Assembly: GCA_026545765.1 (NCBI GenBank)
Contig: CM048840.1
Coordinates: forward strand, 51,212,580 to 51,276,579
Direction of reading: 5' to 3'
DNA: 64,000 bases
DNA from: Plantago major
Lineage: Eukaryota; Streptophyta; Magnoliopsida; Lamiales; Plantaginaceae
The notes beneath the pieces were generated by a model. That model ran no database searches. It was given only the letters and a program-made list of their open reading frames with translations, and was not told where the DNA came from. Each line of letters starts with the position of its first letter. Position 1 is the stretch's first letter. Position numbers and translations under genes: made by a program. Below are positions 21,850 through 31,437 of this stretch, piece by piece.

Positions 21850-22350
21850 TGTAAGTGCCATGCAAAACGAAGTGCTATATCGCGGTGGGAGCCACCTCTC
21901 GAGTTCATAGGGGCCACCTATAGATGACCGTTCCTACATAATTAAGCCACCACTGGACAGTTGTAAGTGCAATGCGGAACGAAGTGCTACATTGCTATAC
22001 CGCGGTGGGAGCAACCTCTCGAGTTCGTAGGGGCCACCTCTAGAGGACTGACCCACAACGCGTGTAATGATTTAATGAATGATTGAGTTAATAAGATCCC
22101 ACCAAGGGGAAACTAAATCGAGATGAGATTCTTCCATACGATAAAAACCTAAAGTCGATAAGTGCCATGCAGAACAAAGTGCTACGCCGACAATTCGGTG
22201 GGAGCCACCCCTTGAGTCTGTAGGGGCCACCTCTAGAGGACTGATGGTTATTGAAATAGTCGCTAAGTGCCATGCGGAACAAAGTGCTACGTCACACAAT
22301 TTGGTGGGAGCCACCTCTTGAGTCCGTAGGGGCCACCTCTAGAGGACTGA
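21850..22350 (+). repeat. Minisatellite block 2 in the Tekay-like LTR
   Basis: Four units of roughly 110-140 bp share AAGTGCCATGCGGAAC, AAGTGCTAC, GGTGGGAGCCACCTC and GGGGCCACCTCTAGAGGAC. The core GGTGGGAGCCACC is itself nearly palindromic. The overlapping minus-strand ORFs here are by-products of the repeat. Confidence 0.85.
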
Positions 22351-22911
22351 TTTCGTCGATAATCAATAATCGAATTATTTGCAAGGACAAAAATTTGGAC
22401 AACCAATAACTTCTATAAATTTTAAAATTCTGGAATTTAATTCGGATTTTTCATTAATAAGCATGATACAAAATTATATATAATAATTATAAGTTTGACC
22501 AACTTCGTGGTTTGCTCAAGTAATACAATATCAATTAATATTCCCCTTAAACCGTTAACTTCTTTAAATTTCATAGTTTTCAAAAATAAAGGAAAACATA
22601 TTTTCTTAAAATAAAACCCCACCCCGTTACCCACTGGGCTCGTTTAGCTCACCCCAGTTTTTCTAAAAAATATTTTAGATCAATCGGGTTGTGGTTGAAT
22701 TTGCAATGTACCATCGAGTGAGGATCAATGAATGCAAGAAGAAGCCTTCCGCTGATGAATCAAGAAGACTACCTTATCGCGATTATTGGAACACTGTTGT
22801 TATACATAACTTCTCGGAAATTTTGTAATTGATTTAAAAAATAATGTATATTATTTATGGCATCGTCATTTATATGCATCGTATCACCTCTCGGATATCC
22901 GGGGTGTTACA

Positions 22912-23673
22912 GACTCACTAGTAGGAACCCCATCTTCTTGCATATCGCGGTGATAAGACCGGGGAATGGCAGGTTGCTTCTTTTGTTCCTCTTCACCAAT
23001 TGCATTTCCTTCATGATGGTCCTTCTAATATCAATGTAGTTACTGTCCATAATCGCGTAGACAAGTGTGGCTACGTCATCCTTAAGCCCTTCTTGGTGTA
23101 GGGTTGGCTTCAAGTTAGTCTCTACAAAGTGCATCCAAAACCTTGCTCTTTCATTGAGCGTAGCCCTCGGGATGGATAATCCCACCGCATCCTCTCTAAA
23201 TCTCTCTCCGAGTAATACCCTTGGGATGTTCTGTAGGATGTCTCCGTACTTTAACTTGTGATATGCCGGTTCCATGTATTCTCCATGAATGTGCTCCTCG
23301 GGTATGTTGAAGAATTCATTGATGGCTCCCGGCCCAAACATGAACTCTACCCTCGTATGGTAATGGAGTGATCTAGAAGTGCATCCTCTGGCTTTTTAAT
23401 CTTCAGTTGGAAATACTCTATGTCGTACCCTTCAAGGATGGAAGTGAAGGTTCCCCAAACATAGAGACTCAAAATGTCGTGTATCCAATTTAGGATAGGG
23501 TTCATTCACCATCCGATCTCTATGTTCCTTTCGGGAATTACCCCTCGGTCGCTATTAACCAATAGCCAACTCCGAGCTTTGCTTGAAAGGGTCGCCGATG
23601 CCACTTTCTTTCCTTTCTTTGCTCTCTTAGTGCTTGGTTCACTTACTTCCTTTCCTCCCTTGGTTCTTCCCAT
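22912..23673 (-). pseudogene. ORF2 of the pol-less Athila-like element
   Basis: ATG at 23673 opens a basic N-terminus (MGRTKGGKEV, KRAKKGKKVA, nuclear-localisation-like). After a stop near 23506 and frameshifts, a clear 144-codon stretch follows with FGPGAINEFFNIPEE, IPRATLNERARFWMHFVETNL, TLVYAIMDSNYIDIRRTIM and LPFPGLITAICKKMG. This pattern matches the putative plant transposon protein domain of Athila-type ORFs (recognised by eye; PF20167 as I recall it). Its function is unknown. It is truncated at 22912 by the Tekay-like insertion, and the remainder should lie left of the window. Confidence 0.75.
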
Positions 23674-24617
23674 AGTACCTAGGCCAAAAAGTGTGTGAGA
23701 TAGCATGTTTGGAGTTAAATCAGTTCTAAAGCTTACATGCAAATCCAATAGGGTTTCTCCTCCCCCAAACCTAATGTATGGCACAATGCATATGCAAGAT
23801 TATAGCTTGTAATAAGATCAATAGTCACTTCAAAATAATGCAAGAACTAGGCATGTAACTCAAGTTTTCAAACTGTGACAAGCATCAAGTTAAAAGGCAA
23901 ATTGTAATGTAGTCTCCATCCTATGAGCATATGATGATGCAAACATGTTTTCTAAGCATACTTCAACAAGTCAAGACCATGTGAGCAAGTAATCGAGGGA
24001 GAAAGCGGTCGACAAAGTATTTTGTCCTATTGAGGCATTTTATCGGACACTTGCTAGGCAAGAACAAAAACCTTCAAATTCTCAATCGAATTGTCAAAAA
24101 TTCCATCAAGCAAGTGTTAATGTAGTGAATATCTCAAGCATCAACAAATCAATCAAATGATGCACATAATTGCTAAACACTCAAGAAGAAAGAATAAAGT
24201 GCAAGCAAAAAGTTGTAAGATATAAACATTGAATTGAGGATGTAATGAGGATAATAATGAGTTGAGATCACTTGCTTGAAGTTGATGATGGATGGGCAAG
24301 CTAATAATGCAATGGGGATAATAGAATTATAGAGCAAGTGAAGAAATTTGGAAGAGAAATGCAGTGGGGGAAGGAAAAAAGGTTTTGGGGTTTCGAAAAG
24401 GGGGAGGGAGTGAGCTGCAAGCAGCTGACTACAGTCGACAGGTGACCGCAGTGAGGCTGCTGCCTCATTGCCCTTCGAACGTGATAAATCATGTGTTTTC
24501 GATTCATTTAGTTTTTTTTCGTTTTTCAAAAATCAAACATAATAAATAAGAAATTTTGGAAGTGATTTTGAAAAGTTTTTCGAAAAATAATTTTGGCACG
24601 AAAAAAGAGAAAAAGAC
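23674..24617 (-). other. Non-coding spacer with PPT-like tract
   Basis: The minus strand holds GGTTTGGGGGAGGAG at 23771-23757, about 85 bp before the ORF2 start, then AT-rich sequence homologous to 39560-40290 of copy 2 (for example TAGCTTGCCCATC near 24295 versus 39738). A GC-richer block with CAGCTG and GTCGAC palindromes lies at 24405-24465. No gene is evident. Confidence 0.65.
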
Positions 24618-24924
24618 TGTAACGCCCCAAAGTATCATGTCAAGTCCAAACATCTTAAAGGGATCGAGAACGCTACTCATACCAACAAGGTGCACCATTC
24701 TTTTTGGGAATCCATCTATAAGAACTCCAGAGTTAAGTGTGCTTGCTCTGGAGCAATCTTAGGATGGGTGACCAACTGGGAAGTATCCCGGTTCACGCAC
24801 GAGTGAGGACAAAGTGCGCGGGAAAGGACATGTGTTGGTACAGTTGGGCCAGCATTTCACCCGTGAGTAACCGCACAGGCCCAAAGGGTCGGGGCTTGGC
24901 CCATTAGTGGTGCGGGTCATTACA
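24618..24924 (+). mobile_element. Cassandra solo LTR (TRIM) carrying 5S rRNA sequence
   Basis: The 307-bp segment starts TGTAACGCCCC and ends GGGTCATTACA, with TGTAA/TTACA inverted ends. It is flanked by near-identical 5-bp duplications, AAGAC (24613-24617) and AAGAT (24925-24929). It contains a 5S-rRNA-like stretch with its internal promoter. LTRs of this size with an embedded 5S sequence define the Cassandra TRIM family. No second LTR or internal domain is adjacent, so it is a solo LTR. Confidence 0.88.
24668..24799 (+). rRNA. 5S rRNA-derived domain inside the Cassandra LTR (not a host 5S gene)
   Basis: Stretches such as CTCATACCA, AGAACTCCAGAGTTAAG, GTGCTTGCTC and AGGATGGGTGACC match plant 5S rRNA in order, including the RNA polymerase III box A and box C regions. 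The middle and the ends are diverged. In Cassandra this domain can be transcribed by polymerase III (family knowledge). Flanking LTR sequence and a lone copy argue against a functional 5S array. Confidence 0.8.
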
Positions 24925-25001
24925 AAGATGAAAATTGAAAATGCGAATGTAAATGTGTAAAAGTAAACGTGACCTTGGGTTGCCTCCCAAGAAGTGCTTG
25001 T

Positions 25002-26289
25002 TTAAGGTCTTATAGCTCGACCCCTAGTTGACGACTCAGTTGTTGGGTTGGTCCCTCGATCTTCATTAGTGCGATTCTCAGAGAGTTGCTCAATTCCTTC
25101 TCTTCTCGTGTCGTCTTCATCCCCTCCTAGTTCGATCTCGATGATCACCGAATCTACGTCGTATCCTTCCTCCGGACACCTCATTTGACCAAATTCACGA
25201 TCGAATTCAGATCTTTCCTACTGGTTGTATGCATGCTCATTCATATCCCATCTAACCTCATATGCATGTCTTTCATTCTGTCGAAGACGTTCCTCAATCC
25301 TTGCTAATCTTTCTCCAGCTCCGCCGAATGTGGTTCCAAACCCTACGATGGCTTCTCCCTGTCCTCTTATGGTAACTTCCATCCTCATCATTTCTTTCAT
25401 TAAGAAGTCAACTTTCCTTTCTAGTTCTGACAGCTGCTGCTGGACAGGGAAATCTGATGCTCTTCCCGGTATTGGAATTAGGGGTTGGCTCACCGCTTCT
25501 CTCGCGGGGTGGTTGACCTGATTGACTGATGGGTTTGTAGCCTGAATATAGTATGCCTCCTCAATTGAGGTTTCCCTTGAAGGTGCTCTCCATTTCCCTC
25601 GCCCTTTCTGTCTGGAGTTTTCACTTATGTTTTCGCATACCTCCCAAATTCTCCTTGGCTGTACGTTCAGCAGGTTTCCTTAACATGCTCCATCGATGAG
25701 TGTCTCCAAATAGACTCAATTACCCTATAAAAGTTGTTGGCCTCGTCGAACGTTCCATATGAGTGCGTTGGGCGGTTGTCTTCTTAAGTGGGAAGTACCT
25801 GAGCATAAACTTATTGACCACTTCGTCCCATGTGTTCAGACAATTTTATGGTAGTTACCATAACCAATCCATTGCCTTGTCGTTGAGGCAATTAAGGAAT
25901 GCTCTTCTTCGAAGCTAACATTCTGTGAGCCCATTGAGTGGTATACCCATAACTACTGTGTAGAACTCCCTAATAAAGTGCATCAAGTTTTCAGTCGAGT
26001 TACCGTAGAAGTGTGGCTGTTGGTTCAGATGAGTGCCCTTTAGGTCATATTTTGTTGCAACTCCCTCAAGATAGATGCTCGAGCTATGCGGTGTAAATCT
26101 CGGCATAACATAGTCGCACATGGGTCTTTCTTCTTCATCTCTTAGTTCCACCCTTGCGTGGTTATCCCTTCTTCTGTTCTCATCTAATCTCAGTCTTTCC
26201 TCGGCTATCCTTAGCCTTTCTTGTTCTAGATGAACCTTGAGTAGCTCTTCACGTTTTCACATCGGAACGTAACCAGGGTGAGTCTCCAT
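25002..26289 (-). pseudogene. gag: Gag-like ORF of the pol-less Athila-like element, copy 1
   Basis: METHPGYVPM at 26289 is followed by a stop and then a continuous frame with EERLRLDENRRRDNHARVEL, EERPMCDYVMPRFTPHSSS and the Athila/Tat Gag motif HFYGNSTENLMHFIREFYTVV, where the frame breaks near 25915. Further downstream, 25493-25218 encodes a helical segment with ELERKVDFLMKEMMRMEV and ERLARIEERLRQNE (coiled-coil-like). The end at about 25002 is followed by the motif CTTGGGAGGCAACCC (minus strand, near 24980), which also follows the gag of copy 2. At least four breaks are present. Confidence 0.7.
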
Positions 26290-26624
26290 GCTAGTACCTT
26301 CCCTGTTTGTGTCACTAGGCGATTCAATGCTTTTCTTGTTTAGTATGTACACTAACAAACGACTATCACAGATACGAATAGAAAATATTATAAAGATAAT
26401 AAACAAAAATCTAAAGTTACTTGTTTTTAGATTTTTTTGATAAGAAAGCAAACTAATACGGAAAAGAAAATATTTTAAGATTTTTTGCTGTGGAGATCGA
26501 TTCCCACAGGTGATTTTTTTGGGGTTTATGCTATACGAATTTAAAAGACAGTGCATAAATTAAAAAGGGAAAGAAAAATTTCAACTTATCTCGGATGATC
26601 GAAACTTGCTTGAGCGGTCAAGTG

Positions 26625-26642
26625 TCCCCGGCAGCGGCACCA
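26625..26642 (-). promoter_or_regulatory. Primer binding site, tRNA-Asp type
   Basis: Minus-strand TGGTGCCGCTGCCGGGGA matches the complement of the plant tRNA-Asp 3' end with two differences. It sits eight bases from the LTR end at 26651. Confidence 0.85.
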
Positions 26643-26650
26643 AATTTTTA

Positions 26651-27958
26651 TGTGCACTCAGATATTTCGATTTTCGTTGTAGAACCTGTAATCCCTAAAC
26701 ACAATCAAGATTAAATTTATAAGTCAGAAGTCCTCCAATCCACAGTTTATAGCGGAAAGTTGACTCGGGATGTCGTTCTCCATGGACACTTAGCATAGGA
26801 ACAAGCAAATAACGTATTTAAATTGCGTGCAAAAAGTAAACAGATGGATCGCAAATAGATTAATTGAATCGCAGTAAAATTTAATTTGATGATGTAAAAT
26901 CGGTGATGGGAAAGGTGTAAAGGATCCCCGACCTCCCTCTGCTATGCTACTCCCAACTTCCTAGTTAAAATCTTACGCGATTACCTCTAACGATAACATG
27001 GCATAATACTATTGTGCTAAGGGAACGAGTACCCCTACTAAGTTCAATGAAACTACTGTGTCACTCAGCAGAATATCACACCAAAAAGGATGTATAGATT
27101 TGTATAACCACGATTTACGTCTAATAACTATTCCATTAATATATGACGGTATATAAAGAAGTAGCAAAAGCAGAGTTGCGGTGGTTCGCCTTTACAAGAG
27201 AAAGTTAGCTACTCATAATATTCAGACAGAAATCGAAAAGAACAAGAAAGAAAGAAAGAAGAAGCTTAGTCTTTGATGTCTTCGTGCTGCTTCTAGGGTT
27301 TCATCCTTTTGGGTGCCTGACCGCTAGCGGTTTTGGGGTTTCACTTTCACGAGAACTGGTTCTCTCTCAGGAGAGCTGCTTTGTGAGCGGTGTAGAATTA
27401 TGAGACCCCTGAGGTCTTATTTATACTGAAAAATTCGAGCTCTGGCCTCCATTGATTAATAAGGAAGGTTTAGGAAGGCAGGCTTTAGCCTGACATGCCA
27501 GGAAAAATCCTGGGACAAAACAGACCAGTGACTGCGGTCGCTTGGTGGCCGAAGAGAGGCCTTCTGCGGTCCCCAGGTGGCCACCATCATCGACTTCTAT
27601 AAACTCGAATATGTTTTCTTCGTTCTTCGATTTCGGGCTTCGTAACTTTGTTTCCTCGAAAAGTGGTCTTCTACAAAGTTGTTGCATCTTCAATTATCTT
27701 TGCATTGGTTGGTTGCATGACATGTTTTGACTCATCGAACTCCGTGCAACGGCCAATCCGGCGTATTTGCTTAACTTTCTCGATTTCGCGCAATTATGTC
27801 ATTTTCGCACCTGAAATCGTGCAACTCCTCAAAAACGTGATCATGACCTACAAAATACACATGTAGTTGGTAATTGACCATAAAACGATACAAATATTGA
27901 ATCTATGGCAAAAAATGAGGGTCTAAAAGCATGCTATATCACACATTTCATTGTCACA
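26651..27958 (-). repeat. 5' LTR of the pol-less Athila-like element, copy 1
   Basis: The LTR ends GAGTGCACA at 26651 and begins TGTGACAATG at 27958, or possibly TGTGATATAGC at 27943; the outer boundary is uncertain by 15 bp. A TATA box (TATAAATAAGACC) lies near 27415, followed by a leader shared with 36450-37220. The 12-bp palindrome ACCGCTAGCGGT is at 27320-27331. Right of it is a Copia LTR fragment, which this element probably interrupts or truncates. Confidence 0.75.
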
Positions 27959-28613
27959 TCACGACTGATATATGAGATTCATTCTCTTGAACATACAACA
28001 AAGACTTGGGTCAGTAAAGAACAACTTCCCATACACTGTGAAGAGTTTTAAAGAACACTGATTCTAAGAGCTCTCTGAAACATAACTGAACAAGTTATAA
28101 AGATAGCTCACCTGACAAACTACCTTAACTGACACCATCAGGCATTGAGCATAGGAAGTACTTAGTTTGGGAAATAAGGAACAGCTGAAATGTTACTGAG
28201 TAAAGGAAGTACTTAGCTCAGATAGCTAGGGAACTACTCAGGGGCAACACTTGGTTAGGAACCTAGTGTAAAAGGGATCAAGAGATATGATTTTGTATCG
28301 GGAACTCATTATCTTATCTTAGTGGATTCATGTCCTGAGAAAGGGAGAGTGGATTAGTTGAGGGATTACGCCACCCTCAGATACCATTATAAAGCTTTCT
28401 GTCATTTACTTACTGCACTTTACTAATTGCTTTATTTACTTGCTGAGTACTTATACACTTATAGATTGCTGAGCACGTACACTTATCACAAAAGACTTTC
28501 GCTCTCTGAATTTATGTATCAGATATCTGAGAAACTGTGTTATTGACAAAAATTTGAAAAGACTATTCACCCCCCCCCCCTAGTCTTTTACTTTGCCGTT
28601 ATCTGGACCAACA
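27959..28613 (+). repeat. 3' portion of a Copia LTR
   Basis: From GAGATTCATTCTC onward it aligns with 42626-43333 of the Copia B LTR, and it ends with the C11 run at 28570-28580 and GGACCAACA. The adjacent PBS is damaged: AGTCATGCAGGAGG replaces AGTGGTATCAGAGCAGGAGG, so about six bases are lost and this copy could no longer prime. Confidence 0.85.
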
Positions 28614-28725
28614 AGTCATGCAGGAGGTTCTTTAACCTTCTGCACTGAACCTAGATCCTAGATAAGTGCCTACTAACAGCTCACCACCATCACTTGATTT
28701 GTTTGTTTAGTGTGTTTGCTGCAGA

Positions 28726-30073
28726 ATGTCTCTAAGTGATGCACCCACTCTCAAGCCAGAGAACTATGAGAAATGGAAGAATAACATGATGCTTCACCTG
28801 GAAGCTATCAGTGATGAAATGATCGAAGTGATAAAAAATGGCACAATTGTCATTCAACAAGAGAAACACATCACTGAAGTATCTAGTGGTCGAAACAAAG
28901 GTACAACAGATGCTGCTGGATCTTCAACAACCAGCACATCCTCAGGCATAAGACCAACATGAGCCATTGCTTATGAAGCAATGCCCAGACATCACTGGAC
29001 ATCCGAAGATTCCAAGAGAAACAGGCTGGATCGTCAAGCAAGAAACATCATTATACGTTCTACTCTAGATCACATACAGCGCAAACTATGGGGGTGCTAA
29101 AACGGCAAAAGAAGCCTGGTCGCTGATTGAAGAAATATGTGCCGGTACTGAAAAAAAACCAAGGAAAACAAGTTCGAAGTTTTGAAGTTCAAATTCCAAA
29201 ATTACAAACAAGGTCCCACTGAGACACTTGAGGAAATTGATTTCAGGTTTACAACACTAATGACTGAAATGGCTGCACTTGGTGAAAGTGAAAGATACTC
29301 TAACTCTGAAAAGGTTAAGACTATTGTTAGAAGCTTGAACCAAAACTGGGAACATACTCAGTACTTTTATTTTAACCAAGAAATGCCTAACATCACACCA
29401 GTGGAGCTTTTCTCACACTTGGCAACTGTCAACTATGAGACAAAGCAAAGAGGACATATATGACTACTGAAACATCACACAATATTGCTCTCATAACTCA
29501 AGGTACTTCCGAAAAGAAGGATAACAAAGAAGTGACTTAGGAAAACGGTCTTGATGTAAAGCGTATGAGAAAATATGTCAGTCAGGAGATTGAGAGAAGA
29601 AGAACCAAAGAAAAGCTGAAAAAGCATCTAGGTCCCAACTATCACCTGTACAAGAATCTACAACTGAATAGTTCGCTGAACAAGCCTGTTCAGCAAGCAA
29701 CAAGTATGGAGGTTGCAGAACTCGGAAATGATATCTGCTTCTGTTGTCAGAAGAGTGGTCACTTCAAAAGAGATTGCCCAGCTTATAACATGCTAAAGAC
29801 AGGTGACAAGAAAGATAGAAGAAATTTGAAGAGAGGCCAGAGAGCTATGCTCACTAAGGAAAGGGAAAAGATCCAAATTGAATTGGATGCTCTTGATCTT
29901 GACTCTGAGTCTGAGAATGAGGACTCAGAGATCCCAAACTGCCTTCACCCGAGTTGTGTGGCATCAATCATGATTTGGTTGACTTTGGTCAAAAGAAGAA
30001 AGAAATGTGTGGAATTGCTGAGGAGGTCTATCCAGATTGCTCCAACATCGAATCATGCGTAATGGCAGATGAG
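28726..30073 (+). pseudogene. gag: Copia gag, first exon, fragment C
   Basis: MSLSDAPTLKPENYEKW opens the frame. KFKFQNYKQGPTETLEEIDF, EMAALGESERYSNSEKVKTI and NITPVELFSHLATVNYE lie at 29182-29463, and the knuckle CFCCQKSGHFKRDC near 29735. The exon ends MADE at 30073, followed by GTAATC. The frame is broken several times (28962, about 29100, about 29462). Gag binds and packages RNA. Confidence 0.85.
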
Positions 30074-31278
30074 GTAATCACTATTTCTAGATTTGTAAAT
30101 TATGAGAGTGATGAGGAAGGAATCAAAGATCTAGAACAACTCAGAATTGAGCTTGATCTTTATGAAAGAGAATTCATGGTTGTCCAAGCTTGAACCAAGA
30201 TTCTTGAAGAAGAAAAGGAAACTCTTGAAAAGGAGTGTGCACAAATGCACAAGGTATCTGAATCAAAGGATGCTGAGAATGCATTCCTGAAAGCTCAGAT
30301 AGTTGAGACTACTAAAAAGCATATGGAAGAAATGGAGGAACTTCAAAGGAACTTTGACAAAATTCTCATTGAGAAAACTGAGATCAAAGATAAGAAAGTT
30401 TCATTTCAATCCTATGCAAAAGCTTGTGACACTTTAACTGAGTTACACTTTTATTTAAGAGATGCCTCAGATAAAGGAGGACATGGGCTAAACACTCAAA
30501 CAAATAGTTCTACCACTTTGAACGAGAGTGATGAAAGAATGACATTTGTTAGAGGTTAGCAAGGTGATTCCCAAACAACCTAGAACATTGGTTAGAAAGC
30601 TAAGGTTGTTGTCAATGGAAAAGCAGTTGCGACTATGCCTTTGAGGGAAAAACATGTCCCAAAGAAATCTGATGGGAGAGTTCTGAAAAAGGAACACCAC
30701 ACTGAAAAGTGTAATCACCCACAGTGATACGTCTCTAAGAAAGGGAAGATTGTTAGAGCTGACAAATTCTCTAATGTCACCTTTTCTGTAAAGAAAAATG
30801 ATGCAGAGACTAGTAAGGTTGCTGAGAGGAGATCTCAGTCGGCACCTCGTGCTCAAAATGGCATTGGCTACAAAGCCATCGGAAAACTACATGCTCATGA
30901 GTACAAAGTAGAGCAAGAACGATGGATGAAACTAGGGTTGCTCACAACAATCATCAGAAGTGGAAGAAAGAACAAGCCACAAGCAATCCGAATGCCCAGG
31001 CTAGAAGAAATCTGAATAGGAAAGCTCAGTTTGCTGGAAAGCTGACTTAACAACCTGACAGTTATCTGAAAGCAAGATGAGGAGCACCAAGAAGGAAAAT
31101 AGTTCTTGATAATAATGATTCTAGTCATTTACCTAGAATTCCTCCTGATGTTCCTGCTAGACAAAAACTTGTCCCTAAGAAATTCATTCAAAAATGGATT
31201 TCTACTGGGAGATACTTTAGTCTAGATGGTTCCATTGTTGGAATGAGAACCTAACTCCATGCTTCCCGTTTTGTGCAG
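30074..31278 (+). other. Intron-like segment between gag and protease, fragment C
   Basis: The 1,205-bp segment begins GTAATC after GAG and ends CCCGTTTTGTGCAG before AACACTC. Element A joins exactly these two flanks (12461/12462). The segment is itself largely open in the gag frame and encodes a coiled-coil-rich Gag C-terminus (LEQLRIELDLYEREF, ENAFLKAQIVETTKKHMEEM), a CNHPQ motif, and a terminal stop TAA at 31252-31254 that Copia B shares. Retention would give Gag; removal would give Gag-Pol. Confidence 0.65.
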
Positions 31279-31437
31279 AACACTCTAAAGACGAATCCAA
31301 CATAACATTTTGATAGTGGCTATGGCAAGCACAAGATAGGAGACCAAGCAAATCTGGTCAATTACAAAGTATGCAACACTGGACGAGATATCAAATTTGC
31401 CGGAGGAGAAGTGAATCCAACTGTAGGATTTGAAGAT
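31279..31437 (+). pseudogene. pol: Start of Copia protease, truncated, fragment C
   Basis: It contains NTLKTNP, a stop (TAA) where A has a cysteine, the active site HFDSGYGKH, and then IKFAGGEVNPTVGFED, at which point the Gypsy LTR interrupts. The cysteine/glycine changes relative to A and B suggest decay. Confidence 0.8.

Larger units (their letters stand above)
15440..22911 (+). mobile_element. Decayed Tekay/Del-like chromovirus (Gypsy) cut by element A
   Basis: The 477-bp stretch 15440-15916 matches the end of the LTR at 19918-22911 and is followed by a tRNA-Met-like PBS. The internal region retains integrase and chromodomain-end remnants, a purine tract AACGGGGGGAGA and then an LTR starting TGTAAGACCCC and ending GGTGTTACA. 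The rest of the 5' LTR is missing because Copia A is inserted there; it should lie left of the window. The right flank is an Athila-like ORF that it interrupts. Gag, PR and RT are not recognisable. Confidence 0.8.
19918..22911 (+). repeat. Tekay-like 3' LTR, 2,994 bp
   Basis: It begins TGTAAGACCCCTCG and ends GGGGTGTTACA, with TGTAA/TTACA terminal inverted repeats. A TATA-like TATGTAAATAAAT lies near 20269. The second half holds two minisatellite blocks (21690-22350). The open frames inside (for example 20303-20539) look like chance ORFs in a leader. The right flank GACTC cannot be paired with a left target duplication, because the left end is outside the window. Confidence 0.85.
22912..27958 (-). 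mobile_element. Pol-less Athila-like Gypsy element, copy 1
   Basis: On the minus strand the order is LTR 27958-26651, PBS 26642-26625 (tRNA-Asp type), gag 26289 to about 25002, a non-coding spacer, a GGTTTGGGGGAGGAG tract at 23771-23757, and ORF2 from 23673, cut at 22912 by the Tekay-like LTR. There is no space for protease, RT or integrase between gag and ORF2, so it is non-autonomous. The same order is found at 36450-40588 on the other strand. A Cassandra solo LTR (24618-24924) is inserted in the spacer. Confidence 0.75.
27959..31437 (+). mobile_element. Copia fragment C (LTR 3' part, gag, gag intron, start of PR)
   Basis: The LTR 3' part ends GGACCAACA at 28613, gag begins at 28726, and the element stops inside protease at 31437, where a Gypsy LTR (TGATGAG) begins. 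It belongs to the same family as A and B but is clearly diverged in sequence. The sequence right of the Gypsy insertion is not found in the window. Only this copy has the gag intron donor GT intact. Confidence 0.85.

Noticed and set aside
22072..22314. Overlapping minus-strand ORFs with repeated peptides
   Set aside because: They arise from the LTR minisatellite.
24668..24799. Possible functional host 5S rRNA gene
   Set aside because: It is diverged, single-copy and embedded in a 307-bp LTR with terminal inverted repeats and a target duplication, so it is the Cassandra domain.
27421..27866. Small ORFs suggesting a host gene near 27.5 kb
   Set aside because: They lie within the U3 of the Athila-like LTR and overlap on both strands with no motif.
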